Shown here: piece by piece, positions 26,414 through 34,268 of the stretch
How the letters are laid out: the number at the start of each line of letters is the position of its first letter
Numbering within the stretch: the first letter of the stretch is position 1
Assembly (NCBI GenBank): GCA_039028795.1
Contig: JBCCHJ010000021.1
Span: 1 to 64,000 of the forward strand
Direction: 5' to 3'
DNA: 64,000 nt
DNA from: Thermohalobaculum sp039028795
GTDB lineage: Bacteria > Pseudomonadota > Alphaproteobacteria > Rhodobacterales > Rhodobacteraceae
Translations under genes and position numbers: made by a program
Notes under the pieces: generated by a model
Database searches by the model: none
Told to the model about the DNA's origin: nothing
Seen by the model: the letters and a program-made list of their open reading frames with translations, nothing else

Positions 26414-27076
26414 ATGGACGTTTTCCTCAGCTACAGCTCAACCAATCACATCTACGCGCAGCAAATGCGGGACCGTTTGACCGAGGCTGGGCTGACCGTC
26501 TGGCAAGACCAAGGCCAGTTCCGGGCCGGCGATGACTGGCGGGATGTGATTGATCACGGGTTGAGCGCATGCCAGTGCGTCGTGGTGATCCTGACGCCCT
26601 CGGCGACCGTATCGTCTTATGTGACCTATGAATGGGCCTTCGCCTATGGCCAGGGCAAAACCGTGATCCCGGCGGTTTTCGAAGACTGCGAGCGCCATCC
26701 CCGCCTGGAAGCCTGGCAATGCGAGATCTTCACCCACGCACAGCATCAGCCCTGGGACCGTGTGATCGCGCGGGTGCAAGAGATCACGGGCAAGACTGGT
26801 CCCGCGGATGAAAGCCCAGAAGCATCGCCCGAGCCCGGCGAAGACGGGCGCGATGGGGGTCTTGACCGGCAGATGGCCACCTATCGCATTCTCGATTATC
26901 TCGACAGCAAGCGTATAAACATGGTGAGCTTCATCCGAATCCAGAAGCAGATCGACGCGGATTACAGTATCGATTTTCTGCGCAGTCTGGCCGTCGGCGA
27001 CGACCGGCGCCTCCGTCATTGCACGCTGGCGGGTGGTAAAGCGGGCTTGGGCCGGCTGACGCCACGCGAGTTCTAA
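26414..27076 (+). CDS. TIR-domain protein with C-terminal helical extension
   Basis: A 220-residue protein whose first 130 residues are a TIR domain: MDVFLSYSSTNHIYAQQMRD is the first strand and helix, GLTVWQDQGQFRAGDDWRD the BB-loop region, and SSYVTYEWAFAYGQGK holds the conserved tryptophan region and the glutamate (E in YEW) that is catalytic in NAD-cleaving TIR enzymes. A linker rich in Glu/Pro (ADESPEASPEPGEDGRD) leads to a C-terminal domain (ATYRILDYLDSKRINMVSFI) resembling a small winged helix. The ATG at 26414 starts the domain exactly; a GTG at 26399 is possible. There is no adjacent STING, Argonaute, Thoeris or CBASS partner, so it is an orphan. Role: stress or phage defence, or signalling, by inference. 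Its stop overlaps the convergent ubiH-like gene by four bases. Confidence 0.82.
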   Translation: MDVFLSYSSTNHIYAQQMRDRLTEAGLTVWQDQGQFRAGDDWRDVIDHGLSACQCVVVILTPSATVSSYVTYEWAFAYGQGKTVIPAVFEDCERHPRLEAWQCEIFTHAQHQPWDRVIARVQEITGKTGPADESPEASPEPGEDGRDGGLDRQMATYRILDYLDSKRINMVSFIRIQKQIDADYSIDFLRSLAVGDDRRLRHCTLAGGKAGLGRLTPREF

Positions 27077-28263
27077 CGGGGCGGTGATACGCCCAATCCG
27101 GTACGGATCGCCAGGTCACGCAGCGGTTTGATCCGGTTTGTCGCGCTGAGCCCAAGGCGGCGCAGGTCCCTGATGGGTTGCGCCTCGGCCTGGGCTGCGC
27201 GGTTCAAAAGATCGACGCCCGCCACACGGGCCATCGTGCGCGGCAGGATCTGCATTTGATACCGATCCAGCAGTTCTGGTGCGCCGGGATCCGGGGCATC
27301 TTTGATCAGACCGGCCAACGTCTCGACATCGTGCAGCGAGGTGTTCAGCCCCTGTGCCCCAATCGGCGGCATGACGTGGGCTGCCTCGGCAGCCAGGGCC
27401 AGGCGTGGGCCGCGCACGGAAAGGGCGACTTGGCTGATGATCGGCCAGATCGCCTTTGGCCCGGTAATCTGCAATGGACCAAAGAGGTTCATCGTCGATT
27501 GCGTCAGGGCCTGGCTGATCCCGCTGTCGTCTTGCTGGGCAAGATCGGACGCCTGCCTCCCGGGCATCATCCAGACAATGGATGAACACGGCAGGCCTTC
27601 GAAATCCGGCATTGGCACCAGCGTCAGCGGCCCGCCGGTGCGGTGGATCTCCGTGGATACCCCATCATGGGGCCGCGGATGCGTCACGGCGCAAACCAGC
27701 GCTTTCTGCCCATAGGCCCAACGGCGGTGATTGATCCCCGCCAATCCGCGAAGGGTCGACTCGCGCCCGTCCGCGGCCAGAACCAGTTTCGCTCCGATCT
27801 GGGTTCCGTCCGACAGCCGCACAATCGCCTGGTCCAAGCGCGGGGTGAAGCCGGTGACGCGGGTGTCATTGATCAGACGCACATTCGATTGCACCCGCAG
27901 TGCATTTCCTAGGGCATCCTTGGCCGGTTGGTTCGGCACGTTCCATCCAAAGAGGTCGTGCCCCGCGGTCTCTGCATCGAAATCCGCTGTTTCCCGCGGA
28001 ACTGGGTCGCGTCCGCCGGCATCGACAATCCGCATGATGCAGAGCGGCGCGCCAAGGCCTTCCAGGCCATCCCAGACCCCGGCCTTCGCCAACGTCGCGA
28101 TCCCCGGCTGCAGGATGGCCGTGGTGCGAAGGTCTGGCTCCTTCGGACCATCCGCGGGTGCCGGATCAACCAGCACCACCTCATGACCATCCGCAGCAAG
28201 GCGCGCTGCTGCGCTGAGCCCCGCTATGCCGCCGCCTGCAATCAGAACACCGGTTGTTTCCAT
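27073..28263 (-). CDS. ubiH: UbiH/UbiF-family FAD-dependent hydroxylase
   Basis: Aromatic-ring hydroxylase of ubiquinone biosynthesis, 396 residues, cytosolic or membrane-associated. FAD motif LIAGGGIAGLSAAARLAADG at the N-terminus, the middle AADGRES motif (about residue 165), and near residue 300 AEAAHVMPPIGAQGLNTSLH, the second FAD/ribityl motif in which the usual GDAAH reads AEAAH. The ATG at 28263 begins just before the Rossmann strand. Which ring position it hydroxylates cannot be told, since UbiH, UbiF and UbiI are similar. It ends against the TIR gene and its start is 152 bases from tadA, same strand. Confidence 0.85.
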   Translation of the reverse strand: METTGVLIAGGGIAGLSAAARLAADGHEVVLVDPAPADGPKEPDLRTTAILQPGIATLAKAGVWDGLEGLGAPLCIMRIVDAGGRDPVPRETADFDAETAGHDLFGWNVPNQPAKDALGNALRVQSNVRLINDTRVTGFTPRLDQAIVRLSDGTQIGAKLVLAADGRESTLRGLAGINHRRWAYGQKALVCAVTHPRPHDGVSTEIHRTGGPLTLVPMPDFEGLPCSSIVWMMPGRQASDLAQQDDSGISQALTQSTMNLFGPLQITGPKAIWPIISQVALSVRGPRLALAAEAAHVMPPIGAQGLNTSLHDVETLAGLIKDAPDPGAPELLDRYQMQILPRTMARVAGVDLLNRAAQAEAQPIRDLRRLGLSATNRIKPLRDLAIRTGLGVSPPR

Positions 28264-28415
28264 GCCCAAAAGATAGGGCGGTGCTGCTTGGGTCTCAATG
28301 CACCCGGAAATGCCCTGGTGACGCAGGACCAGAATTCTTCAGCCTGTGTTTATCTGCGCCCGAGAGACTTGGGTGGGACGGCCGCGAAACGTTCCCGTTC
28401 GCCACCACCGGATTC

Positions 28416-28865
28416 CTATGTTCGCAGGCTTTGGAAGAAGTCGCGCAGCATGCGGGCGGACGCCTCTTCTTTGATCCCGCCATAGACGTCCGGCTTGTGA
28501 TGGCATGTGCTCGCCTCAAAAACCCGCGGACCATGGTCGACCCCTCCGCCTTTTGGGTCCGGCGCACCATACCAGAGCTGTGCAATGCGGGCATGGGATA
28601 TGGCACCAGCGCACATCGGGCAGGGCTCCAGCGTCACGGTAAGCCCGCACCCCGTCAGCCGCTCGGACCCCAGCGCGCCCCCGCCAGCGCGCAGAACCAG
28701 GATTTCCGCATGGGCTGTTGGGTCGTTCAACTCCCGCACTCGGTTCCCATCAGCCGCAAGAACCCGTCCATCCGGTGCGCTCAGCACAGCACCCACGGGC
28801 GTCTCACCGCGCTGTGCGGCTTTTTTTGCCTCTTCCAGGGCCAGGTCCATGTGGCTTCTGAACAT
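28416..28865 (-). CDS. tadA: tRNA-specific adenosine deaminase
   Basis: Converts adenosine 34 to inosine in the anticodon of tRNA(Arg). The 149-residue protein has the zinc deaminase motifs AHAEI (about residue 57, with the catalytic glutamate) and EPCPMCAG (about residue 87). The C-terminal helix SARMLRDFFQSLR is typical. I use the ATG at 28865; a second ATG lies five codons in. The gene is divergent from rluB, with 60 bases between the starts. Confidence 0.92.
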   Translation of the reverse strand: MFRSHMDLALEEAKKAAQRGETPVGAVLSAPDGRVLAADGNRVRELNDPTAHAEILVLRAGGGALGSERLTGCGLTVTLEPCPMCAGAISHARIAQLWYGAPDPKGGGVDHGPRVFEASTCHHKPDVYGGIKEEASARMLRDFFQSLRT

Positions 28866-28925
28866 GCCGACCCGTCTAAGCTGGATTGGGCTGGCGCGCC
28901 AGTCCGCCAAAGGGTACGAGGCCCC

Positions 28926-29693
28926 ATGACCGAGGGTGATGAGAGCGAACGTATTGCCAAACGCCTGTCGCGGGCAGGTGTTGCCTCGCGGCGCGACGCC
29001 GAACGTATGATCCTGGCCGGGCGCGTCAAAGTGAATGGCCAGGTGATCGAGGGACCTGCCCTAAACGTCACCGCCAAAGACAAGATCGAGGTGGACGGCA
29101 AAACCTTGGGCGAGCCAGAGCCGCCGCGCCTCTGGCGCTATCACAAGCCCACCGGTCTGGTGACAACAGCCCGGGACGAAAAGGGCCGCCCCACGGTATT
29201 TGATCGCCTGCCACCAGAGATGCCTCGGGTGATGAGCATCGGGCGCCTCGATTTGAACTCGGAAGGCCTGTTATTGCTGACCAATGACGGAAGTTTGAAG
29301 CGGCGGCTGGAACTGCCCTCTACCGGATGGCTGCGTAAATACCGGGTCCGGGTCCACGGTATCCCGTCCGAGACAGGGATGGAGCAGCTGCGCAAGGGTC
29401 TTACGGTGGACGGAGAACGTTTCCAGCCGATGCAGGTCGATCTGGATCGCCAGCAAGGGGCGAACGCATGGCTGACAGTTGGCTTGCGCGAGGGCCGAAA
29501 TCGTGAGATCCGGCGGGCTATGGAGTCTATCGATCTCACAGTTAACCGCTTGATTCGCATAAGTTATGGCCCGTTCAGGGTCGATGGATTGTCGATCGGT
29601 CAGGTCGAGGAAGTTCGGCCAAAGATCGTCCGGGATCAGCTAGGGCTGGGACCAAAGCAAAGGAATACTCCAAAAAAGCGCCGGAGATCCTGA
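28926..29693 (+). CDS. rluB: 23S rRNA pseudouridine synthase RluB-like
   Basis: RsuA/RluB-family pseudouridine synthase, 255 residues. It starts with an S4 RNA-binding domain (RLSRAGVASRRDAERMILAG, residues 10-29), then the catalytic domain with the aspartate in GRLDLNSEGLLLLTNDG (about residue 105) and the closing motif GLREGRNREIRRAMES. The basic tail KQRNTPKKRRRS is common in RluB. An open frame continues far upstream of the ATG at 28926, but that part covers tadA and ubiH on the other strand and is not coding. Choice among RluB, RluE and RsuA rests on the S4 domain and basic tail. Confidence 0.88.
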   Translation: MTEGDESERIAKRLSRAGVASRRDAERMILAGRVKVNGQVIEGPALNVTAKDKIEVDGKTLGEPEPPRLWRYHKPTGLVTTARDEKGRPTVFDRLPPEMPRVMSIGRLDLNSEGLLLLTNDGSLKRRLELPSTGWLRKYRVRVHGIPSETGMEQLRKGLTVDGERFQPMQVDLDRQQGANAWLTVGLREGRNREIRRAMESIDLTVNRLIRISYGPFRVDGLSIGQVEEVRPKIVRDQLGLGPKQRNTPKKRRRS

Positions 29694-29803
29694 AACGCAT
29701 CGTTTATTGCCTTGCCGGACGCCAGCAAACGATGAGGCGCGCCTCGTTTAGCGCCACAACCGACACCCAAGCAGAATTCTCCTATAGCGGGAATTTTAAT
29801 TTC

Positions 29804-29832
29804 TTGATATCGCTAAGCGTGCGCTCCATATT
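29804..29832 (+). promoter_or_regulatory. sigma-70 promoter before the TPR lipoprotein gene
   Basis: TTGATA (29804-29809) and CATATT (29827-29832) are spaced exactly 17 bases apart, 72 bases before the ATG at 29904. The region is clearly AT-richer than the neighbouring genes. It probably drives the TPR lipoprotein and the YjbE-like gene. Confidence 0.6.
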
Positions 29833-29903
29833 GGTGCATAGTAGATATGGCAGGATGAACAAACGTGCCGGACAAAAGGCGCGGTGGGAACGGGAGCAGG
29901 AAG

Positions 29904-30281
29904 ATGCGTGCTGTGGCAGGGTTGATTGTTGGTGCGGCTGTACTTTTGGCGGCATGTGCTCAGGAACCGGAGGCTCCGCCTTCTGACCTGTCGCTTGGTC
30001 TGGAGGCGATAAAGAAAGGGGAGCTTCCAGCAGCCGAACAACATTTCAACAAGATCCTGGCTGAGAACCCGAATGACGCATATGCGAACTTGAACATTGG
30101 GCTGTTGAAGGCCCGGACAGGACGGCGGGAGGAAGCGATAGGGCATTATCAACTCGCCGCCGCAAATGGTGAAGATCTCCCGGTGCTGTCGATCGTGCGG
30201 CCGGGCGAGGCGGATGCAGAACCTTTCACCGGTACAGTAGCTGACGTTGCGCGACGGAATTTAGCGAACCTTGGGGTGTGA
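29904..30281 (+). CDS. TPR-containing lipoprotein
   Basis: A 125-residue lipoprotein. The lipobox is LLAAC, with the lipidated cysteine at residue 18, after a short hydrophobic signal. Residues 30-95 form about two tetratricopeptide repeats (AIKKGELPAAEQHFNKILAE and AYANLNIGLLKARTGRREEA). Such small TPR lipoproteins usually act as adaptors in envelope assemblies. The ATG at 29904 has AGCAGGAAG before it. It sits 49 bases before a YjbE-like gene and opposite the yjbFH genes, so a role in exopolysaccharide export is suggested by context only. Confidence 0.78.
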   Translation: MRAVAGLIVGAAVLLAACAQEPEAPPSDLSLGLEAIKKGELPAAEQHFNKILAENPNDAYANLNIGLLKARTGRREEAIGHYQLAAANGEDLPVLSIVRPGEADAEPFTGTVADVARRNLANLGV

Positions 30282-30330
30282 AGCGCTGGCCCTTGGCTGG
30301 CACTGAATAGAAATCCTGATGGAGACAGTT

Positions 30331-30645
30331 ATGAAGTTACCAATGATCATCGCAGCCGCCTCGCTCTCTCTGATGCCTGCCATGGCGGCGGCTCAGGATC
30401 AAAGCGATCAGGTCGGCGGTGCCCCGCTTGAAGGCGGTGTGGCTCAGGCGCCTACCCCGCTGGGTGAAGGGATCCCAACAGAGCTGATCGTCGGCGCGGT
30501 CGTGGCAGGTGCCGTTGGCATCGGTCTTGGTATTGGTCTGGGCGGCGGCGGTGACGGCGGTGGCGGGACCGGTACGACGTCCACGACGTCGACAACATCG
30601 ACGACGACCACGACATCAACGACGTCGACAACCGGGACGAACTGA
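30331..30645 (+). CDS. YjbE-like small secreted protein with Thr/Ser tail
   Basis: A 104-residue protein with a signal peptide (MKLPMIIAAASLSLMPAMAA, cleavage before QDQSD), a glycine-rich hydrophobic stretch (IVGAVVAGAVGIGLGIGLGG) and a tail made almost only of threonine and serine, encoded by degenerate ACG/TCG triplets. E. coli YjbE has the same plan: signal peptide, glycine-rich middle, Thr/Ser tail. The presence of yjbF and yjbH homologues 115 bases away, convergent, supports the link to exopolysaccharide export. The match is by architecture, not residue identity. Confidence 0.7.
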   Translation: MKLPMIIAAASLSLMPAMAAAQDQSDQVGGAPLEGGVAQAPTPLGEGIPTELIVGAVVAGAVGIGLGIGLGGGGDGGGGTGTTSTTSTTSTTTTTSTTSTTGTN

Positions 30646-30685
30646 GCATCCGGCACCGGTCGGCCAGATCAGGACAAAGCAGTGA

Positions 30686-30716
30686 AACGGGCGTGATTGC
30701 GCCCGTTCTTTGCTTT
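30686..30716. terminator. Rho-independent terminator between convergent yjb genes
   Basis: AACGGGCG-TGATTG-CGCCCGTT is a perfect eight-base-pair stem with a six-base loop, followed by CTTTGCTTT. It ends transcription of the YjbE-like gene and may also serve the yjbHF transcript coming from the other side. Confidence 0.7.
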
Positions 30717-30759
30717 CAGAGCTGGTATTAGGTGATCGACGACGGCGGGTTCTGAACCG

Positions 30760-31455
30760 CTAGCCCCCAAATGGACGGATCGTTTGGATGACCAACTGGC
30801 CAAGTTCTGGGCCGGCCCATTGGATCGATTTCCAGATTTGACCATCATCCGCCACCCAATAGGTGTTCGAGAATTCCCTGCGCGTGTTGCGGCAGGTTTC
30901 CTGGACGCGGGTCACGTCGAAGTTCAACTCGACGACTTCGATCCGTTCCCGGGCCAGGATCTGCATGGTACAGGTGACCGTGATCTCGTAATTTGGGCGG
31001 CTTCCCAGGCTAAGCTGATAGTTTCGAACAACAACCCCGGGCCAATCAACGACCGGTGTTTTCACCGCTGCGGGGTCATCCTTCTGGTGTTTGACCGCCG
31101 CAAGGTCCAACCCCAGTCCGTTCGTTGACGTCAATAGGTTGCCAAATAGAACGACGCTGCGGCCAGCCGGTTCTTGATAGGTCAGATAGCCGTTGTTGTT
31201 CGCCACAGCGACGATGAATGACGTCCGTTCTTCATCGTCCGCCTTTGCGATCGAGATCGTTGCAAATGGCACCTGGTTGAGCCGGGCGCGCGTGATCGTA
31301 GACTTCTTCGTAGGCGGTGGATCACCACCGAAAACCTCGTTGATGACCAATGGAAATGACCTGGCGATCAGCCCCTCGTTGCGATTGTTACAGGCGGAAA
31401 GCACCATCAGGCACGCCAGACCTGCCGCAGTAAATTTTGAGCGCAAAGCGATCAT
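30760..31455 (-). CDS. yjbF: YjbF/GfcB-family lipoprotein
   Basis: Outer-membrane lipoprotein of the Yjb/Gfc exopolysaccharide system, 231 residues. The lipobox is LSAC (cysteine about residue 22) followed by NNRNEG. The mature protein is beta-rich, with SIAKADDEERTSFIVAVANN and AGRSVVLFGNLLTSTNGLGL, matching the YjbF plan. The ATG overlaps the yjbH stop by four bases (ATGA), so the two are translationally coupled. In E. coli the order is yjbEFGH; here yjbG is missing and H precedes F. Confidence 0.8.
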   Translation of the reverse strand: MIALRSKFTAAGLACLMVLSACNNRNEGLIARSFPLVINEVFGGDPPPTKKSTITRARLNQVPFATISIAKADDEERTSFIVAVANNNGYLTYQEPAGRSVVLFGNLLTSTNGLGLDLAAVKHQKDDPAAVKTPVVDWPGVVVRNYQLSLGSRPNYEITVTCTMQILARERIEVVELNFDVTRVQETCRNTRREFSNTYWVADDGQIWKSIQWAGPELGQLVIQTIRPFGG

Positions 31456-33947
31456 TCCCAGAACTGCTCCCAGGTTGCGCGAAGCGAGCCTTCGTCTGCG
31501 GCATCGACAGTCGGGTAAAGCCGGTTGGCAACATCCAACCGTGCACCGCCGTCCCGGGTCAGCGGCCGCAGGACCAGCGGGAACGACTGACGCGTGTCAA
31601 GCGGCGAGAACCAGTTGAACGGGATGGTCAGGAAAATGCCCTTGTCGAAGCTTCCCTCGCCAAATTCATCGAATGGAATTGTGGTCAGTGTGAAGAAGCC
31701 GCCCAGTTCCCATCCATTGGCAAAACGGCGCCTCAGCGCAAATGTACCGCCCCAGTCCCCAGCCAGGTAGCGTCCGGCATCGACCTGCATCGAGACATCG
31801 TAGAAATCGGTATCCCAGTAGAAGCTGGCATGCCCTGTTGCGACCCGGTAATCCTGCAGGCTGAAGCGGGTATCGAAATCGCGCTGTGCGACATAGTTGA
31901 CTTCCAACCCTAGACCCCAGCTTTGGTTAGCCGGTTTCCAAAGGATCTCGCTGGATACGCCGGCGAACATGCGCTCCAACATTCCGGCGCTGACCCGGCC
32001 ATAGACGTCCTTGTTCAGCTTGGTGACATAGTCGACGGTCAGTCGCAGCAATGCCGGATCGCCTTCGCTGAGATACTGCGCGATTTCCGAGCGTACCCGG
32101 TTCTCGACCAGCGAATCCGATGGACGGGTGATTTCATCCAGATCGCCGATGATACGTTTCTGCACGAACCCGCTTACGCTGAGGCCCGGCAGAAATTCGA
32201 TGCTGCCGCCGACGTTCAGGGCCAGATCAAGACGGACAGGCTGATCGGGGTCGAAGAAGTTGCCAGGCACGCTGGGACCGATGAACCAGCCATATCTTGG
32301 GAAGTCTTCACCGCCTTCCGGCACAATAAGCTCTTCCCAGACAACCGGTTCTGCATCGGTGATACTGGCTGTGCCCCAGGTCCGGATCGCTGCGTCAGGC
32401 TGTTCGGCCTGATCCTCGATCTGCGACCGTCTGAGGCTCACCGTGGAAACCGGCAATGATCCTTCGACCAACGTGACTTCGAACAACTCGACCGATGCCG
32501 GCATGGTTCGCGTCAATGCGCGGGTGGTGCGGCCTATGGCTCTTGAGCCAGCGAAGAAGCGGCGGTTCTCGATATAAATCGCAACGCGGCGCGGCCCCAG
32601 TTCGATACCGCGAAGGCCGATCGAGTCCGGCTCCAATTGTTCGACCAGGGCGCTGGCGATCTTTTCGCGCTGCTCTTGGTTGTCGTACCAGTCGATAGGG
32701 TAGTTCGCGTAGACACGGCTGGTCAGCCGGACTGCGTGCTGGCCTGCAGGGCGCAAAGCAATTGTGCACAGAATGCTGCCCTCGTCGCGGCGGAATGTAA
32801 CGACGTCGATGACGCCGTAGACCGCATCGATGGCACGTGCCAAATCTTCGGGACAGCCGGTTGTGTCTTTCTGCAACTCAGCCTCGGCCCAACGCACTGT
32901 CCCCAATCGCGTATGCACAACGACGCTGGTCAGCCGCGGATCTGCGAAACTGGTTTCCGTGGGCTCGTCGCTCAGCAACGCCCTGACATCGCCCAGACCG
33001 GCAATCTGTGCACCGTTCGGCAAGGGCTCTCGCGGCAGCACCGGATTTGGCGGGTTTTCGGAATCAACCGTGGTCAGAGGGTCATAGGGATTGCCGGAAA
33101 TCGCCACTCTGACGCCGAACTCTGAGCCATAGAGATAGTATGCGCCGATCTCGACGCCATCCGACAACCGATAGTCCAGTCCGACATTTATCGGTGTCCG
33201 GATGTCCAGATCGGGGTTCCGGTCTCCGGTCGTCTCCAGTACATACTGATCCGGCGAGTACTCGATCTTCGCGCGCAGCCCATCGATTGGTGTCTGCCAT
33301 TCGACACCGCCGAAAAAGCCTATGCTGCGTCCCCGGAAAAACTGCGCAGTGCTGGGCGTGCCGCCCAGTCCGAAATCGGTGTCGCGGGTTCGAAAGCGGC
33401 TGTCTAATCCTCGCAGCGGGTTCGGGACGCCAGAACGGTCTGCGAACCGGCCCCAGCCGACGCCGCCCGAAATGTTGAAGAACCCGAAATCGCCAGCGTC
33501 GAAGCCTTTCGAGGCAACGACGTATTCGCTGGAATAGACCCCGGTGCCCAAGAAGTCGCGCAGACCGATGGACAAGGCAGGCCACCTGTCGGTCTCTTCG
33601 GACAGTTGAAGCTTTATGTCGAACCCACGGTCGAACAGCGTGAACGGAGCGTTCGCGGAACCTGCAACATCCTCCAGCACGGAGTATCGGAACCCAACCT
33701 CCAGGCCTGGCAGAATCTGGGCGCTCAGAGTGTTGCGCAAGAAGCCACCGAAATAGCTGGATGAAATCGTGATCTGCCCGTCGGGCTGCACGTTCGCCGT
33801 GGGCGTTTCGATCAGCCCGGTCAGGCCGAACATGTTGTGCGATGGTCGGGGTGGCTGATATGGCTCTTCGGCATGGGCAGCCGGTTGCGAAAGCGCCAAC
33901 GCACCCGCAAACGTACACGATATAACTGCCCAAGTTGCCCGCATCAT
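31452..33947 (-). CDS. yjbH: YjbH-family outer-membrane beta-barrel protein
   Basis: An 831-residue exported protein with a signal peptide ending at HAEE. It contains the family hallmark NMFGLTGLIETPTANVQPDG (residues 38-57), and the sequence alternates short amphipathic strands with turns through to the end, as expected for one or two large beta-barrels: GFVQKRIIGDLDEITRPSDS and ISSEILWKPANQSWGLGLEV-like segments. YjbH/GfcD proteins export group 4 capsule or related exopolysaccharide. The start is an ATG pair at 33947. The 321-base gap to the second reductase gene is AT-rich and must hold promoters for both divergent genes. Confidence 0.83.
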   Translation of the reverse strand: MMRATWAVISCTFAGALALSQPAAHAEEPYQPPRPSHNMFGLTGLIETPTANVQPDGQITISSSYFGGFLRNTLSAQILPGLEVGFRYSVLEDVAGSANAPFTLFDRGFDIKLQLSEETDRWPALSIGLRDFLGTGVYSSEYVVASKGFDAGDFGFFNISGGVGWGRFADRSGVPNPLRGLDSRFRTRDTDFGLGGTPSTAQFFRGRSIGFFGGVEWQTPIDGLRAKIEYSPDQYVLETTGDRNPDLDIRTPINVGLDYRLSDGVEIGAYYLYGSEFGVRVAISGNPYDPLTTVDSENPPNPVLPREPLPNGAQIAGLGDVRALLSDEPTETSFADPRLTSVVVHTRLGTVRWAEAELQKDTTGCPEDLARAIDAVYGVIDVVTFRRDEGSILCTIALRPAGQHAVRLTSRVYANYPIDWYDNQEQREKIASALVEQLEPDSIGLRGIELGPRRVAIYIENRRFFAGSRAIGRTTRALTRTMPASVELFEVTLVEGSLPVSTVSLRRSQIEDQAEQPDAAIRTWGTASITDAEPVVWEELIVPEGGEDFPRYGWFIGPSVPGNFFDPDQPVRLDLALNVGGSIEFLPGLSVSGFVQKRIIGDLDEITRPSDSLVENRVRSEIAQYLSEGDPALLRLTVDYVTKLNKDVYGRVSAGMLERMFAGVSSEILWKPANQSWGLGLEVNYVAQRDFDTRFSLQDYRVATGHASFYWDTDFYDVSMQVDAGRYLAGDWGGTFALRRRFANGWELGGFFTLTTIPFDEFGEGSFDKGIFLTIPFNWFSPLDTRQSFPLVLRPLTRDGGARLDVANRLYPTVDAADEGSLRATWEQFWE

Positions 33948-34210
33948 TCTAGCGTGCCCTATTGCCTTCGGGGCACATTATGCTGAGTGAACATTTTACT
34001 CAAGCTTTCTTTTGTAAGCACTTGTTATTTAGGAGTTTTCTAAAGTTGAGCACCGTGTTCCCCTCCAAGCCCCAACCCAGAGACGCACCGTACAACGGTA
34101 ATTGCAATTGGCAAGACCCTGGTTGCCGCATTCCCAGTGACGGCATACCCTCAGCAGCGCCTATGATTCTGCCTTTGCACGCGTTGTAAGGGCTGGATTA
34201 ACGGACCAGT

Positions 34211-34256
34211 TTAGCATATATTGTGCTATTCCTGAAAAGATACACAATATGAGCCA
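34211..34256. promoter_or_regulatory. pair of NrdR boxes upstream of the second reductase
   Basis: Two matches to the NrdR consensus ACACWATATNTTGTG: the right part ATATATTGTG at 34216-34225 and the left part ACACAATAT at 34242-34250. The ATAT cores at 34216 and 34247 are 31 bases apart, the spacing usual for NrdR box pairs, which places both on one DNA face. The gene starts 19 bases after the second box, so bound NrdR would block transcription. nrdR itself is not in the window. Confidence 0.75.
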
Positions 34257-34268
34257 AAGGTGAGAGCG

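Noticed and set aside
28254..28925. Long open frame running into rluB from upstream
   Set aside because: It covers tadA and ubiH on the other strand; the S4 domain and ATG of rluB begin at 28926, and the upstream part has no family character.
30590..30645. Microsatellite-like ACG/TCG repeats as a separate repeat element
   Set aside because: They are codons of the Thr/Ser tail in the YjbE-like gene and are in frame with it.
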